Below are positions 1-13,660 of a stretch of DNA of 64,000 nt, in pieces. Numbering within the stretch: the first letter of the stretch is position 1; the number at the start of each line of letters is the position of its first letter. Below the pieces are notes generated by a model that saw only the letters and a list, made by a program, of their open reading frames with translations, made no database searches and was not told the DNA's origin. A program made the translations under genes and the position numbers. The stretch comes from Ophthalmolycus amberensis (lineage: Eukaryota > Chordata > Actinopteri > Perciformes > Zoarcidae), in the NCBI GenBank assembly GCA_024529925.1, contig JAFEUB010000910.1, forward strand, positions 31,001 through 95,000. The letters run 5' to 3'.

Positions 1-574
1 TGAGACCTCACTCCGTCTTCTCACAAACACATAAAACACACACAAACACATAGATGGACACATACAGATAGGTGTGTGTGAGTATAGGCAGCCAGAGGAA
101 ACACACAAGCTGGATTGAGTCAAGAAAGACCAATGGAGCAATGGGTGAATATCCAGACAGGAAGGATGGAGAGGAACGGTCCTTGAAGTTGTAGTGTCTG
201 GTTAGAGGTTATTGTCTCAAACTTCAGTTCATGATGTGATGTAAAGCGGACATGGCTATACAATCAACAGTGGAAATACATTTAGATTGTATGTTGGTGT
301 GCAAGCAAACACTTCTTGGTTAGATTTTAAGCATGATTAAAACAAATCTATATCAGTATACTGATTCCATAAAGCCAGTTAAACCAGTACTAATAGTTTG
401 GGAGGAGCTTTATCCCAATTCCACACTAGACAGGAAATAATTCAAGGCATGAATATGGACGTCAAGCAAATTATGGCTTTGGAACATTTCTAAGATTTGA
501 AACAAAATATTTATTACAAAATACATAGATGCATTTTTTTCAAAGATCTAAAATGACCAATGTTCACGTTTACG

Positions 575-1205
575 TCTTGTGTTATAAGGGCTGCAACCAT
601 ATATTGTACATAAGTAGTGGACAAACTCACCATGACGTCACCCATTGGCTTTTGGACTTGAGAGGGAGGAGTTAAGTAAAAACAAATGCTGACTTTTTTA
701 GGCGACCACAACGTTAACTTTCATAAGCTGAAAACACACTGGTTTGAGAGTTTGTCGTTTTGGCCGTCACCATCTTGGATTTTGGTTGTCACCATCTTGG
801 GTTAGGGTTAAGTGGCCATATTTGGATGGCGGAAGACTGATGCCATGTACAGCTCTGGTAGGGGTAGCAACCTGCCAATCACATGGTAGCCCCGCCCTTA
901 AGTATACTCCACTTTTATGGTCCTTTTTCCTCTAAATGGAATCATAATTTACTAAATCAATATCATGCTGCATTGAAGAAGACTTGAAACGAGGGAGTGA
1001 GACCACATTAACAATGTTTACTGAGATAATAAATCAAGTGCGAAGCAGGGTCATTTTCTCATAGACTTCTATACAATTGGACATCTTTTTGCAACCAGAT
1101 AAGTCTCCCCCTGCCGGTCAGTAGAGAGAATGCAAATTTAAGATACTATCGGCTTCACTTTTCAGACCCAGAGGTTGCAGCCTGGCAACCATTTAAGGAA
1201 CTACA
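575..1205 (-). repeat. dispersed repeat family A, long copy
   Basis: This stretch is the reverse complement of 29385-29882. Shared landmarks include the GACGTCACCCATTGG block (617-646), the sequence around ATGCTGCATTGAAGA (965-985), and the ATAAATCAAGTG segment near 1030. Shorter copies lie at 6960-7130 and 50690-50870. The family is widespread in teleosts as I recall it; its class is unknown to me and it encodes no protein. Confidence 0.7.
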
Positions 1206-2419
1206 CGTCATGTTTTTCCTACCTCTGTAGCTAAACTGCAAGGAAATCAAGGATTACACGATTCTCACTTTCTAGACATGTTGAAGGTAATTGTCATTCC
1301 CTCCACCCTCTGCCATTACCAGAAACTCTCCACACTCTGGTTCAATTTAGGCTACTAGCAAAAACATCCTATTCTGTTATCGTATTTCTTTGGCAGCCCT
1401 CAACCTGCATCATGTAATACAAAATGCTTCGTGGAGGTCGACAGGAGAAGCAAAGGAACAAGGAAAGTGATACAGCAGAAGAGTATGAGGATGGAGAGAA
1501 AAGACGAGCGACGGATGAGGAAGCAATAAGTTAAACTGAAGACAGAGTAGGAGAGCAGGAGAATGGGACCAAGGTGGATTGGGGCAGTAAGAAGGGAGAC
1601 AGCTGAGAGGGAAAAGAGGGAGGAAACGGCAGCAATGCACTTAAAGGACGGAATGAAAGTCTGATAAAAGAGTGAGGTTAAAAAAGGAGTAGAGGAGAAG
1701 AGCAGGGGGTCACAACTGCCGCATAGTAATCCAGTTAAAATAACTTTACATTCATTCATATACTCGCTAGCATGATAACACTTCCTTCACTCCCTCTCTG
1801 TACTTGCTCCTTTGTTCCATACTTCCCTCCCTCCGTCTCTTTCAAGGTTCATATATTGTCATTCTACAACATGCAGGGTTGCACAATGACATGCAGTTTA
1901 ACTCCCTTTATGCTACACAAGAAAACAGTAAAAGGAGTCTGATTCAACTGGCAAACTCGCAGTCCAATCATTGCAGTGATGGAAAAATGTGGTTATGATA
2001 GAAAGGATCCTTTCATTGTGGTGCTGAATTTGTGATTTTACATAGAATTGCTTTGTTTCTTGCAATAAATCATAATACATAGCCAATTTTAGTATAAATA
2101 CCAGCCCAATATAAATGAAAATCTGAAAATAACTCATAACTCATCTCCGTTGTGTGCGTGAACAGATTGCCATGTAGACCACGTTGCATCCTCCTTTGCG
2201 GTACCATCGGAGCAGCATCTTGGTGATTGCCTCAGTAAGGCTAAATGATAAAAAATATAAGGCTGCCGTTTCAAATTCAAACACTTTTACAGAGTACTCA
2301 CAAAAGAACATAGCCCTATCAGAGCACTGGATGTATTTTGATTTTATGAATGATTGTCTGTGAAAATCAGCAGAGGGAGACACATAGAAGCAGCGGTTCT
2401 CTTCCTCTTGTTAACTGCA

Positions 2420-2690
2420 TGCCTCAGCCAACGAGTCAAATTCAATTTTACATCCATGTATGTCCAAAATATCTACCATCATTTTATTCTGTAAGTCATT
2501 TGTGTGAAATTGAATTGGCCAAAAATGTGGTTTGTGAGGTCACCTTGACCTTTGAACATCAAATTTGAATCAGTTCACCCTTTAGTCCAAGTAGAAGTTA
2601 GTGCCAAATTTTCAGAAATTTGCTCAAGGTGTTAACGAGAAAGGGACATGCGTACGTATGGACAGCTGCTCTGTGAGGCTGTACTTGGTT
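2420..2690 (+). repeat. dispersed repeat family B
   Basis: The landmarks are GGTCACCTTGACCTTTGAAC, a stretch reading AGTCCAAGTAGAAGTTAGTG, and an end with a CGTACGTATGGACAG motif. The copy at 10640-11050 shares these in the same order. I know this as a common percomorph interspersed repeat but cannot assign its class. Confidence 0.65.
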
Positions 2691-2839
2691 CTTTGAGCTA
2701 AATGCTATGACAATGACGTGCTGATGTTTAGCAGGTATAATAATTACCATGCTCACCACCAATGTTTAGCATTTTAACATGCTTAACGTTAGATAATTAG
2801 CTCTAAACACAAAACACAGCTGAGACTCAAGGGATCCTC

Positions 2840-3135
2840 CTTAGTTTTGATTTCAAACGTTTTGACCCAACCATGGCGCTAGTTGAAAAGTTAAGGGATC
2901 ACCTGAGTGGGACACAAATGTGTGCCCCGAATTTCATGGCAATCCATCCAATAGTTGCCCCAACATTTCACTCAAAAAACACAAATGTCGACCTCATGGT
3001 GGCGGTAGAGAGGATCCCCAAAGTCAGTAGGATTCATTCTGTTTGTTTGAAAAAGTAATATCAATCCATCCAATAGTTGAGATATTTCAGTCTGGACCAA
3101 AGTGACGGACCGATAGACTTACCGAATCACACCGC
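2840..3135 (-). repeat. dispersed repeat family C
   Basis: It contains two copies of the motif CAATCCATCCAATAGTTG (2941 and 3063) and the sequence GATATTTCAGTCTGGACCAA. On the other strand these match 45640-45930 and 57415-57560. Confidence 0.65.
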
Positions 3136-5879
3136 TAGCATGCTGAATCTTTACATTTACTCATAATGACAGTCGTCACTAGTTACCCTCGTCCTAATTC
3201 TACGCAATAGATCGGCATTAACTTGGAAACTTAAACAAACTCATATGTTCCATCTCAAGTCAGCAGCGATCCACACACATGCACATTTATTATACCACTG
3301 AATGCGTTTGAGCTCCTGTTACAGTGAATGGGCAACATCGAGGTGAGTGTCTTAGGTGTGTGACTCTCTGTCAGAGATCTGCTGCCCTTCATGTTCTGTT
3401 ACACACTAAATCAGCGAGTGTGACAGTCGAGAAAATGATGTGGAGAGAGCTGCAAGCCAAGGGCAAGTCTTACAAAAGAAGTTGCACAGATTAGGAAGGG
3501 ACACTGCTGGCCAACACTCAGGTACACGGTGCTGATGTGAAGCCCTGAGTTTAAGAGTGCTGTGACTCATGGCTGTCCATGTAGGGTAGGGAAGTGGTGA
3601 CAATGTAAAAGACAGAGGATGAAAAACTATAAAAAACAGAGACGAAAACCGACCCAAGCAGCAGCTGGGTTTTAATCTATGCTTTTGCAAATAATAATTT
3701 ATCTAATTAAAGGCAAAATGGAAAAAGGAAGAGGCTGCTAAAATACTTTTATTATTATGGGGAGGGGTGTTGGGGGGGGGTGTCATTTCACAGCTTATTC
3801 AGCTACCAATTATGAAATAAGCAGGGATTTGAATTGGATAGAAATTCTGACAAACCAGCCCTTGCTTTGGTCATGCCAATATCCTGTCCTTTAGCTGCTT
3901 AACGCTGTACTGTGTTCACACAAACGTTGTTGCTCGCTGTTTGGTGCCGAGCAGGTAGTGTGTATATTCCTTTTTTAGAACTTTTTCGCTGAAAACAGCA
4001 GCCTGTTGTGGCCAAAAACAACGCTAAGAGAGCAGTGAGAGTCAACCAAAAGATTGAAGTTGCAGGCCAGAAACAAAACCAAAACAATGAGCTGGAACTA
4101 GAGGACGTTCCGTGTAGAGCTGAGGGCTGATAATTCTCTGTGGGGTCATCCCTACGATCAAACCCTTTCATTACACGTAATAATTTCTTCCATCGTTATT
4201 ATCAAAAGGTTTTAGCAGTTTTAAACTACTATTTCTAAGGAGGAAAATGTAACCTTCCCCGCTGAAACATAAATCAGACTGTTGCTTCCACGTTTCAGCA
4301 ACCCAGTACTGGCTTTTTTAAGCATTAGACACAATGTATTTTTTTTTAATATCTTCAGATTGAGGCATGGATTTTCACAACGCTTGCCAATTACAGAGGA
4401 ACAAACACTTGCTAATTTTGTATTTCCAAAATGACTTTTGTGTTTTGCAATTGCAGGTGATTTACTTGCATAATGGAAGCATCATGTAGCTTTTTGTGTG
4501 ATATTTCCAGACTTCGGAGTACTATTTTTCTTGCTGGCTGGATAGAAACATACCTGTGTGGACAGGCATAAAACAGAGTCTATTCCTTCCCAAATCCCCT
4601 CAGTGGTCTCACTTCTGCCGTTTTATCACTCACTCACGTTGGCATGAAGTTTTGCCTGGAGGGACTCTACGCGCAACGCACGGGGCTCTGTATTGTCCTT
4701 CCAGAGTCGGCCTAATAAAGGAAAATGAGCCTGGGGACTAAGGGAAAAGGTGTCTAATAAAAAAAATCAACACGAACGAACGTAAGGCAATTACAATTGC
4801 ATTGGGGCTGTGGAACAGATGGATGACTGTCCACTATGTTGTAACTCAGTCGGATAAAATTCACAGCTTCGATCGGTGACACATCCACATACAGTATACG
4901 CACTCGCACATGTAAGTTCTCACTTCATGTCACACTGAGAACACACACATTGTTTTATCCAACGGTGACTACCTGATGAAACAACCTGTCCTTGTGGAAA
5001 TAAACTGTTATTCCCCTCGTCTAGGGAGATGTCTTCGATCATTTGTCAAATGTAATTTCACAGAGACACACACGCAACAATTTCAGCTCAGCAGGTTATT
5101 CATCAACCACCTGTGACATGGATATGAAGCCAAGGGCCATGCTGTATCATCTGTCCCATTACATTGTCATTTACTCGTCCCTCTAGCTAGCTGCTGTAAT
5201 TGTACAATACAAAATAACAACCTGAGTTCCCCGATAGCGACACAATGGATTTGAAATAAACAGAGCCCATATCTTCTTTCCCCTGCAGGCTCGCTAGTTG
5301 CAAATCACAATTCAATATTTAATGATGAAACATTTAATGTGATTTTTTCAATGCATCTGATTAACTCTGACAGTGAAAAGATTGCCGTTTGAAATGTTTC
5401 TAATTCGAGTAATAACTTGATAATTCTTCACTGTGTCTCCTGGAGATATGAGTGTATTCCTTCCTGTCTCCATGTACTGTTCCCAATCATAGCTCATATT
5501 CCAGCAATTTGCATCAACATTTTTAATACGCCACAATAAACCCACGCTTAGAGCTCCAGTGTTGAAAACAATGCATCACCGCAACCCACATCAGAACCAC
5601 ATTTTTACGAGACTTTGACGACTGTGTTTCCAATTGTAACGATGGCAGCAATGCTAAAGGCAAATACTTTAATATCAGGGTGTAAAAACATGGTGTTAAA
5701 TTAAATGTAGCCAATTAAAGCCCTGGCGTTTGTGAAGAAGAAGTATTCCCTGATGGTTTTAGATGATCTGCTACAACAGCAAACACAACAAACAATGTTC
5801 TTCAACCCATTCCTCATTGAAGCCCCTGAAAACTTGGTTTACCAAAGTATTGTATTTCTCTACAATATTATAGTTATTC

Positions 5880-6840
5880 ATAGGTCAGGAAGTGGAGGCC
5901 ACAGGAAGCGGTTGTCTAAGCGGAATCCTGGTTTTGGCACTGTGTGCTGGTTAAAAGGGTAGCCTAAGACCTTGAGAGAGAGCCCAAGGGAAGGAGAGGT
6001 TGAACAGGATCCATCAAGAGATACGAGAATGGGAGCAGGAAGTAAGTACACGCATGGGAGCAAGCCATCAACCGCAAGATCACTTGGTCAGAGTTCTGGA
6101 AAGCTGAGATACTCCAAATGCTTGATCCAGCTGGTTTAAGACATCGTCCACAGCTCATCCAACCTTTTCCACTGTAGTCTGGCAGAAACACTGAGTTGAG
6201 TTGCTGTCTACTGGAAAAGGACGTTACTGGTGGCATCCCTCAGGTTCTGGGTGCAACAGTAAGTGTAAATCTGCACAGGGATTGCCCAAACAAAGAAGGC
6301 AATTGGCCTTGTCAAGGAAGGGGGGAAAGCCGTATCATCACCCAAGATCAAGTGGGCGTCTTGACACAGCTCGGGACTGGCAGCTGAGGGTTGACCTCGA
6401 GATGCAAGTTGCTAGACACCATGGTAGAAAGTGAGACCAGGCTCAGGCCAGACTTGATGTCCGAAAGAGCAAGGAAAGTGGTCCTGCCATCATTCAATGT
6501 CCTCTGGGAAGACCAGATGGAGGAAGCCTCCAAGAGAACCGGAGCCATGAATTTGAACCGTATAGGCGCGTCCCTGACCCAAGGATAGTGCACAATGCAC
6601 AATACGTGTCCATTAAGGTTGGCTGCAGAGGCTTTGCCAGTCAATCCCTATGCAGAGCATTCAAGCTCCTTGGCACCACAGGACAGCACAGGAGAGTGTC
6701 ATCAGGAACATCACTGATGCCGCAAAAAAAGTGTCAAGATGGCTGTGGATCCACAGGGGTGACCCATGGACAACAAGCGCTACTTGGACAAGCTACGATC
6801 GATCCCGGCTGGGTCTCCTGGCTGAGGGTGTCTGATGTTG
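5880..6840 (+). pseudogene. decayed LINE ORF2 C-terminal fragment
   Basis: Read across several frames, this region gives pieces typical of the C-terminal part of a fish non-LTR retrotransposon polyprotein. WEQAINRKITWSEFWKAEIL lies near 6054-6115, RPDLMSERARKVVL near 6451-6492, VGCRGFASQSLCRAFKLLG near 6618-6674, and RWLWIHRG near 6737-6760. The RPD and WED parts resemble a restriction-like endonuclease domain, but the usual ELTVPWE is degraded here to a sequence without its acidic residue. Stops and frameshifts break the frame throughout, so it is inactive. The precise clade is an inference from memory. Repeat family A follows immediately downstream. Confidence 0.7.
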
Positions 6841-6959
6841 AAAGACCCAAAACACCAGTTGAAAGTGAAACACTAGCGCTGAAAACCCACCAGAGCAGCA
6901 GTACAGTGAAGCCTGCCATGCTATGTCTGTGGAAAGCTGCAGCCATAGACTGTATGTCA

Positions 6960-7130
6960 AGTGAGAAGTAGTGTACTCATAGACTTTCATACAATTAGAC
7001 TTTTTCCTGCAATCAGAAGAGCTAACCCTTATAGCCAATAGAAAGTTCAAGTTTAAGTCACTTCCATATTGGCTTCACTTTTCAGAACCGGAGGTAGATG
7101 CCTGCTTTGGAAGGCCTTACCGAGCTGAGC
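6960..7130 (-). repeat. dispersed repeat family A, partial copy
   Basis: The segment from CATAGACTTTCATACAATTA to GGCTTCACTTTTCAGAACCG parallels 1060-1180 in the same orientation. It directly follows the decayed LINE fragment. Confidence 0.65.
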
Positions 7131-8799
7131 GTGTGACAGGTTGACTTATGCTACAAATAATTTATTTCCACCTAAAACCCATGAACACGCCTCCCTGACG
7201 CAACAAAAAGGTAATTATCACGGCGAGCCACATTTCATGGCGTGCGCAAAGGAGCTAATCTGCTTCACCAAGACTGTGTGGGGGTGGACTGCCCAAATCA
7301 TACAGTGGCATAGTAACATAGTCAAACCAACAACTGTCATCAGACTTTGATTCAAATGTTTCTGCATGGCCTCTTTCAAACCAGGGAGGGGCACAGACAA
7401 AAAACTAATTCCCAAGATTTTGTAAGCTAGCTTTGGCAAAAAAGAAACTGATTCAAACAATGTATGGGCCTTTAGACAATATATGCGTTTCTTACATGTG
7501 TTGCACACATTACTTACAGTATGCTTTCTGTTAGTGTTTCATATGCACCTTTCTTTGTGCACTTTGCTGCTGTGTGTTTCTGTGACACAATGATTAGTGT
7601 GCGTGTATCTCTGTGTGCATCCCTTCCAAGATATTACAACCTGAGGGCTTGGTAATCCATCACACCAGTGTCAGGTGTAATATGTGACACATTCACCTGA
7701 GGAAACGCTGTCACATTAGTCAGCATGGTTCACTGTTGCGCTCCGTCTTGGCAGACTTCCCTCTCCCGTTTGTTACAAAGAGCCAAACAGCTGCAATTAA
7801 TAACGGCTGAAGAATGAGGTGAAGTTATGATTTTCTTTTGTGGCGTGAATGCATCCTGCCCAGAACTCTGTGGTGCAGGCCTGTATATGCATGAATATTT
7901 GTATTTATGTGAGAACAATCCCAGCCACAGATCATCCCATTTTAAAGTCCTAATATACCTCTTGCTAGCACAACTCGCTGATTTGTTTATCTGTTTACCG
8001 AGCCATTTAACTTCAGGGTAGTTTGGAAAAATGGATGACTCCGCTGAATGAGCAAAGAAGTCATTTCATCAGTAATGTATTGGGCAGGGCAGGTTTCACA
8101 GCCGCCCAGGGAAACTGATAAATGGAAAAGGTAGACTGGTAAAGAAAAGACAAACAAGAGAGACTGCAAGCAGAAATATTTGCAAAACTTTGGGCGGACG
8201 GACTGTTTGACCTGTCAGACGGATGACGTTTATGACCACTGATAGACTGAACACTGGAAAAAAAATGACTCGGGGAGAGAAGAAGCGCTCAGACACTGCT
8301 GCTCTTGTGCTCTTCTTTGTTAGGGTGCAGCAGCAGCTCCGGAGTCTTGCAGCAAAGAATGCATGAACAGGTTTTTTCCCGCTCATTAAACTTTCATAAG
8401 GCACATAGCAGCTACATGAAAATATGTCATATTCTGAAATGGCTTTCACCATGTAACCAACTGAAAAATAATCTTTCATGAGTGAGTGTTTTTTTTATCA
8501 ATCTGCTTTGGGCAGCTAAAATAATTATGTCACATATTTTCAGATGTAGATGGAATGTTTTGATTCTGGAATGAAGTAAAAGTTTTGCTAAGAACTCGAT
8601 ATCTTTGTGGTGTTTGTTCACAGATTTGGTCAAAGTTGTAATGCGAGAAATTAAAAGAAGGTTTAATTAATTGTTTTTGCAGTGCCCCTTATATTAAAAT
8701 GTATTACATTTTATGATATCTTCAGAAAAGTGTTACTCCTCATTTTTCCTGCGTTTCACTATGAAAGCCAGTCAAATTCCGCTCTTTAGATGCATACGG

Positions 8800-9020
8800 T
8801 CTTTTCAAAATAAGCCTCCGTCTTCAGGTTTAGCCAAACAAAACGACAGTTAGGCTAGGGAAAAGATCACGCTTTTGGTTAAAAAAAATTACGTATGCAA
8901 GTTCCGTGACAAAAACATTCCCCGTTGACTTTCACACGGGGAACGAACAGCGGTCTCCTGGCTGAAAGACCTTTCTTTGTTACCTACCTATTTTACATCG
9001 TAGAGCAACCACAGACATTA
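8800..9020 (+). repeat. dispersed repeat family D
   Basis: It contains GACTTTCACACGGGGAACGA and AGCGGTCTCCTGGCTGAAAG. Related text occurs at 18180-18560, 56740-57030 and, on the other strand, at 10250-10450. Confidence 0.55.
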
Positions 9021-10249
9021 TTTCAGGCATCTAACCAAAAACACATTCAAAAAACCCATTGACTTGGAGATGAGGGAGCCCGAAATGCAAAAATGCACTA
9101 GTTACACTGTACTAATGGTCCAACTCCACTTCCAACTTCTACTTGAGTTCTGCGCTCCTCCTCCACTACCGTCCCCCTCGGGAACCCGCTGTAATTATCT
9201 TGTCACAGGGCTAGATTGGTGTGTTGGACCCAACTGATTACACCGAGGCTGATTGGCGCAGAAATATAACTGGCTGCAGTTCCCCTAATGAAGAGGGATG
9301 TGAACTGGTGTGAAGCTGCTGTCACGCAGTAAATGCCAACCCACATGTCAACGCCGACACAGCCACTGAGGTTGAGATGGTGGTGGTGGTAGGGGGGTCT
9401 GATTACACCTTATCACCCAATATCCGGCTGATGAGTGTTGTAAAGTGATGGAGTGACAAGGAGAGCACGAAGCAGAGGAATCCAAGAAGGGAATGAAGGG
9501 AAGAAGAAATGACAGCGGGGACAAAAGGCAGCATGGAGATATTATGCAAAATGTTTGTGTGTGTGTGAGAAGGGAAGAAAAACAAGTTAAAACAAGTATT
9601 TTGTGTGTTCTGAGATTGAATACGGTGCATGCAAGCAAGCGACTAAATACCACTCATGAAAAGTCCAGGTCCGTGTGTTGGCTTTTACATCGCAGTGTGG
9701 AGCTTGCGACAGTGATAATTGGTGGTTAAATTATTTCTTGCCACACTAGTGGAGTGGCTCTGTGGATGGCAATGTCAGTGGGTTTGGTCCTGACTGAATT
9801 ATCTCAACAAAGAATGAATGGATTGCCTTAGCAATTCTGGTCCTTAGTCTTGTGAGTTAGAAATGATTTATAAGCTCCTTGAATGCAATAAACACATTTA
9901 AATGAAAGCAGACCTGTAGTAGGTGAGGGTGTATGGGCAATGAACAAGGCTGTAAGGAAATGTTGACAAGTTCTGCTGAGCAGCTCACACTCGCAGCAGC
10001 AATCGAAGCAAAGTGCAGAACTTGAAAATCGCACCCTGCTTCAGATGTTATCAGCAGATTGAGCGGGCATTATCAGCCTCCTATATATGGGTTGGAAGGG
10101 TCCTGCTACACCTACTAGTAGGTTCAGAAGGCCGTTACTATCTCTATCCATGGTTGAAGACAACACCTACCTCCAGTGTCCAGAGTCATTTTGTCAAAAG
10201 CAAAGGAGGAAGTCAGGTGACTTAGTATAAAGAGTGACAAAATTAGTTT

Positions 10250-10450
10250 GGCGGAGCAATTGGTGGACTTTCACCCAGGAGACCGCTATTTGTGTCCAGC
10301 GTGAAAAACAAAAGACAGGTTTTCTACCATAGTTTTGCTACAAATTACGCTGTACTTATTTTGACCCAAACCACAATCTTTTCCCAAACCTAACCACGTA
10401 GTTTTGTTGCCTAAACCTTAAGTTGTTTTGTTTGAATTCACAACCTTAAG
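10250..10450 (-). repeat. dispersed repeat family D
   Basis: It contains GGACTTTCACCCAGGAGACC followed by GCTATTTGTGTCCAGCGTGA, the reverse complement of the family D core seen at 8930-8970. Confidence 0.55.
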
Positions 10451-10639
10451 TTTCCCTTTCACAAAGTGGGTGGTGCAGATTGTCCCTTCTGAAGCATTAC
10501 AATGGTAGCTAACCTTCAATAACGCCCATTTAATCGCCTGATAATCTGGGTGATAATTTTCCTTTGGAGTTTAACTAACAACTGAAGGACGGAATGAGGA
10601 GGCTGAAAAGGTTGAAATAATGCTGATGTTAACTGGCAT

Positions 10640-11050
10640 TGGTTGGTTGTAAACTAAAACTACCGCATTGCGGTTGTATCCCTCCGCCAACCAGTCTTGT
10701 TGCAGTCTGTCCAAAATGTCATCACTTTATTTTATCCTGGTCGAAATTTTCAGAATTAGCCAAATCTAAATCAATTCAACCTCGAGGTCAAGTGGATGCT
10801 TGTGCCACACTTGAAGCGTTCCTGAGATGTCTAGTTGACAAGAATGGGTGGGACGTGAGGTGACAGTGACCTTTTTTTTACTAAAATCAAATCAGTTCAT
10901 TTAGTCCAGGTGGACGTTGGTGCCAAATTTGATGGAAATTCCTCCAGGCGTTCCTGAGATATTACGTTCATGAGAATCGACCAGACAGACGGACAACCCA
11001 AAAACATAAGCTGGCCATGACTGTAGCTGGTGCAGAGGCATATTAAAAGG
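10640..11050 (+). repeat. dispersed repeat family B, second copy with internal duplication
   Basis: The segment AGTCCAGGTGGACGTTGGTG, then GCGTTCCTGAGATATTACG and GACAGACGGACAACCC, is the diagnostic part. A related half-unit (GTCAAGTGGATGCTTGTGCC, GCGTTCCTGAGATG) precedes it at 10786-10830, suggesting an older tandem or nested copy. Confidence 0.65.
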
Positions 11051-11791
11051 AGGGAGGGAGGAAAATAGGGAAAACAAAGCAAGGGAGGAGTGGAGTGAAA
11101 AAAGAAAAGAGGCGCAGCAAGAAAGGAGCAGATGGATCAATTTCAGAGGGGATGTAAAGAAATATGGTGTGCATAGGTGACAAACAATGCACCGTTTACC
11201 ATATGTCTCGCTGCTGTGATGTGTTGGGGATTAAAGCTTCAGTCCACATGAAAGAAGCCGCTTCATTATCAAGCTCCCAACATATTGTTACCTAGTAGTC
11301 ATATGAGGCTAACAAGCTACCATGCATCCCCCTATTCGCTGTCAGTCAACTGTGAATTCCCGCGACTAGGATAAACTGATCTCACCGTCTCTGTGCCTGC
11401 AAGAAGCCCAAACACACCCCTTTTGATCAAAACTTAATCTTTCCTCTCCACTCTAATGAGATACACTGCGGGGAAAAAATAATAATTAGGATGGAAATCT
11501 ATGGCGGGAAGCGCTATAATAGCTTCAAAAAAAGTCTTTTCATTATTTTGAAAACTAGAAAGACAGACTCAGATCTCGGCTGAGGGCAGCAGCTTGGGAG
11601 ATAATTGGGGATTCATGATGTGATTGTGATTATTGATGAGAGCGAAGTGGGGACGGTTAATTCTGACCCGCCTCCAACAGAGTCGCCGTCGCTGACATAA
11701 ACAACAGGTGTGGACTTGCATTTTAGTGTTCATCCAGGGCATTTAATGAATACAAATTCCCAATTAGAGAGAGGACGGAGGCACGAACGCG

Positions 11792-11792
<1 letters not shown>

Positions 11793-11821
<29 letters not shown>
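11793..11821. repeat. (CA)n microsatellite
   Basis: It consists of fourteen CA units. Confidence 0.95.
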
Positions 11822-11824
<3 letters not shown>

Positions 11825-13640
11825 AAGTGTCAGCTGGATTAATGCAATAGTGTTCCCAGTAGAAACGCAACAATGTGTTGGATTAACTAAGGGGGAGTGA
11901 AGGTATGCAGTCACTTTATTATTTGCTATGGAGAATACAGATAATAAATTAACCACGAAAGGATGTAGATATGGTTTCAAAAGAGGAGGGGACACAATAA
12001 AACAAAGTAAATGCTTGTTCTAGACCTTGGTAACACACAAAACAATCTCACCACCAAGTCCATTTAGTAGCTTGTCCAGAGCTTTCAGTGGTATTCTTCA
12101 GTCATAAACCCAGTTGTCGTTAGAGGGTATATACATTTGCACTTTTCTGCACACTTTAAGAACTTATTGTTGATTTTGGTTTGAATTTTGCAAGTTTAAA
12201 AATGTCACCATATGCCATTTCAACACGTTCTTACTCCCAGTTTGTCAAAAAAACAACGCTTGGTCAGTGCCCCCCACGTGTCTATGCACAGTTAGTCCCT
12301 TTACAATCACATAAGAAAAGGAAAAGCAGTAAATCCTCACATTGGTAAATTTTAATGCTATTTTTGCTTTACTTCAATAATTAAGAAATTATCAAATTAG
12401 CTGCCACTTCTGTTGATGGACTAGTTGATCACGCAACATATTTCAGCTCTACTCTCCAATAAATGTAAGTCCAACAAAAGCAAAGTGAAATGCTCTGTTA
12501 GTTACTTAATTAATGGTCTGTCCCTACTTATGACTTTTAAGTCTCCCAAGCACCTGCTGCTGCTTCCCAACCTTATCGCTAAGAGTGCTTGATAATAATT
12601 TCTATACAAGGCAACGAATTCAGGCAAGAAACTTCTCAGTTATTTGAGAAACACAAGGTTACAAAGGTTAGCAAAAGTATCGACACCGGAAGCAAAACAC
12701 CAATGATTAAAGTGACTGGTTAGCTCACTTCACGAGTAACTCCACATAGGTTTCACTATTATTTTTATTCCAACTTGGAAAACGCTGACAGTAGGCTTCA
12801 GGCACCAGCTCATAGGCTTTTAACACAGAAGCTTTCATTTTGGCATAGTCTTAGCGTGTCTGCCAAGCTTACTGCAGAATATGCTTCCGGAGCTTAATCA
12901 GTAGGAAAGCAATGGACCATCAGGGTGCGCTCAGTATGTATCTGCCACTCGCTCAAACAAGGATAAAAAATGTCAGAATCTTTCCGTCGGTAATAACCTC
13001 AAACTTGTGCCTGTGTCAGACCTAGAGTAAGGTTCACTGTTCCAACTCGTATTCGCTCTGTTTCAAATCTCAATATCATAATGTTTCGTAGGAGAATGAA
13101 GAAACTCATCTACCACAGGGGCCATAATCTAAATCTTAACTTGAGGTCCACCTATTTTTCGTCACAAGAAAGGCTTTCATCCTACATACAACATATCCGC
13201 AATTACATGAGGAGAGTGCCCAGCCCTAACTTTACCTAACAAAGAAATGTACCCAACTGAACTCAACCACGGGCAATGGTATGCATAAACCAGCGAAGTG
13301 AAGAAAGCAATGTGTGTGCAGTGTTGTGAAGGCACAACAAAGTAGAACAGACATTCCCATCCAAATCAACATACCAGGATGGTCAGAGTAGCGCCCATTT
13401 TTACGTGTACCATTGCCATTGCGACTGTCTCGTGCTCACTGAGGGGAGGGTTTGCAGTAACGACTAAAATGACCAGTGTAGTAGTAACGTTCACAGAGAG
13501 TCAGAGACAAATGTAACAAGTTAATGCTTTATCCACAGTCATTTGTCATAGCGTAGGAAAGCACATCGATATTGCCAGATAAGTGACAGCCCTATTCGGC
13601 AACAAGTGTTGCATTAAACCATGGTGGAATTAACAAGCAA

Positions 13641-13660
13641 GCTAGCTAGCTAGCTAGCTA
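13641..13660. repeat. (GCTA)5 microsatellite
   Basis: It consists of five perfect GCTA units, a self-complementary motif. Confidence 0.9.
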
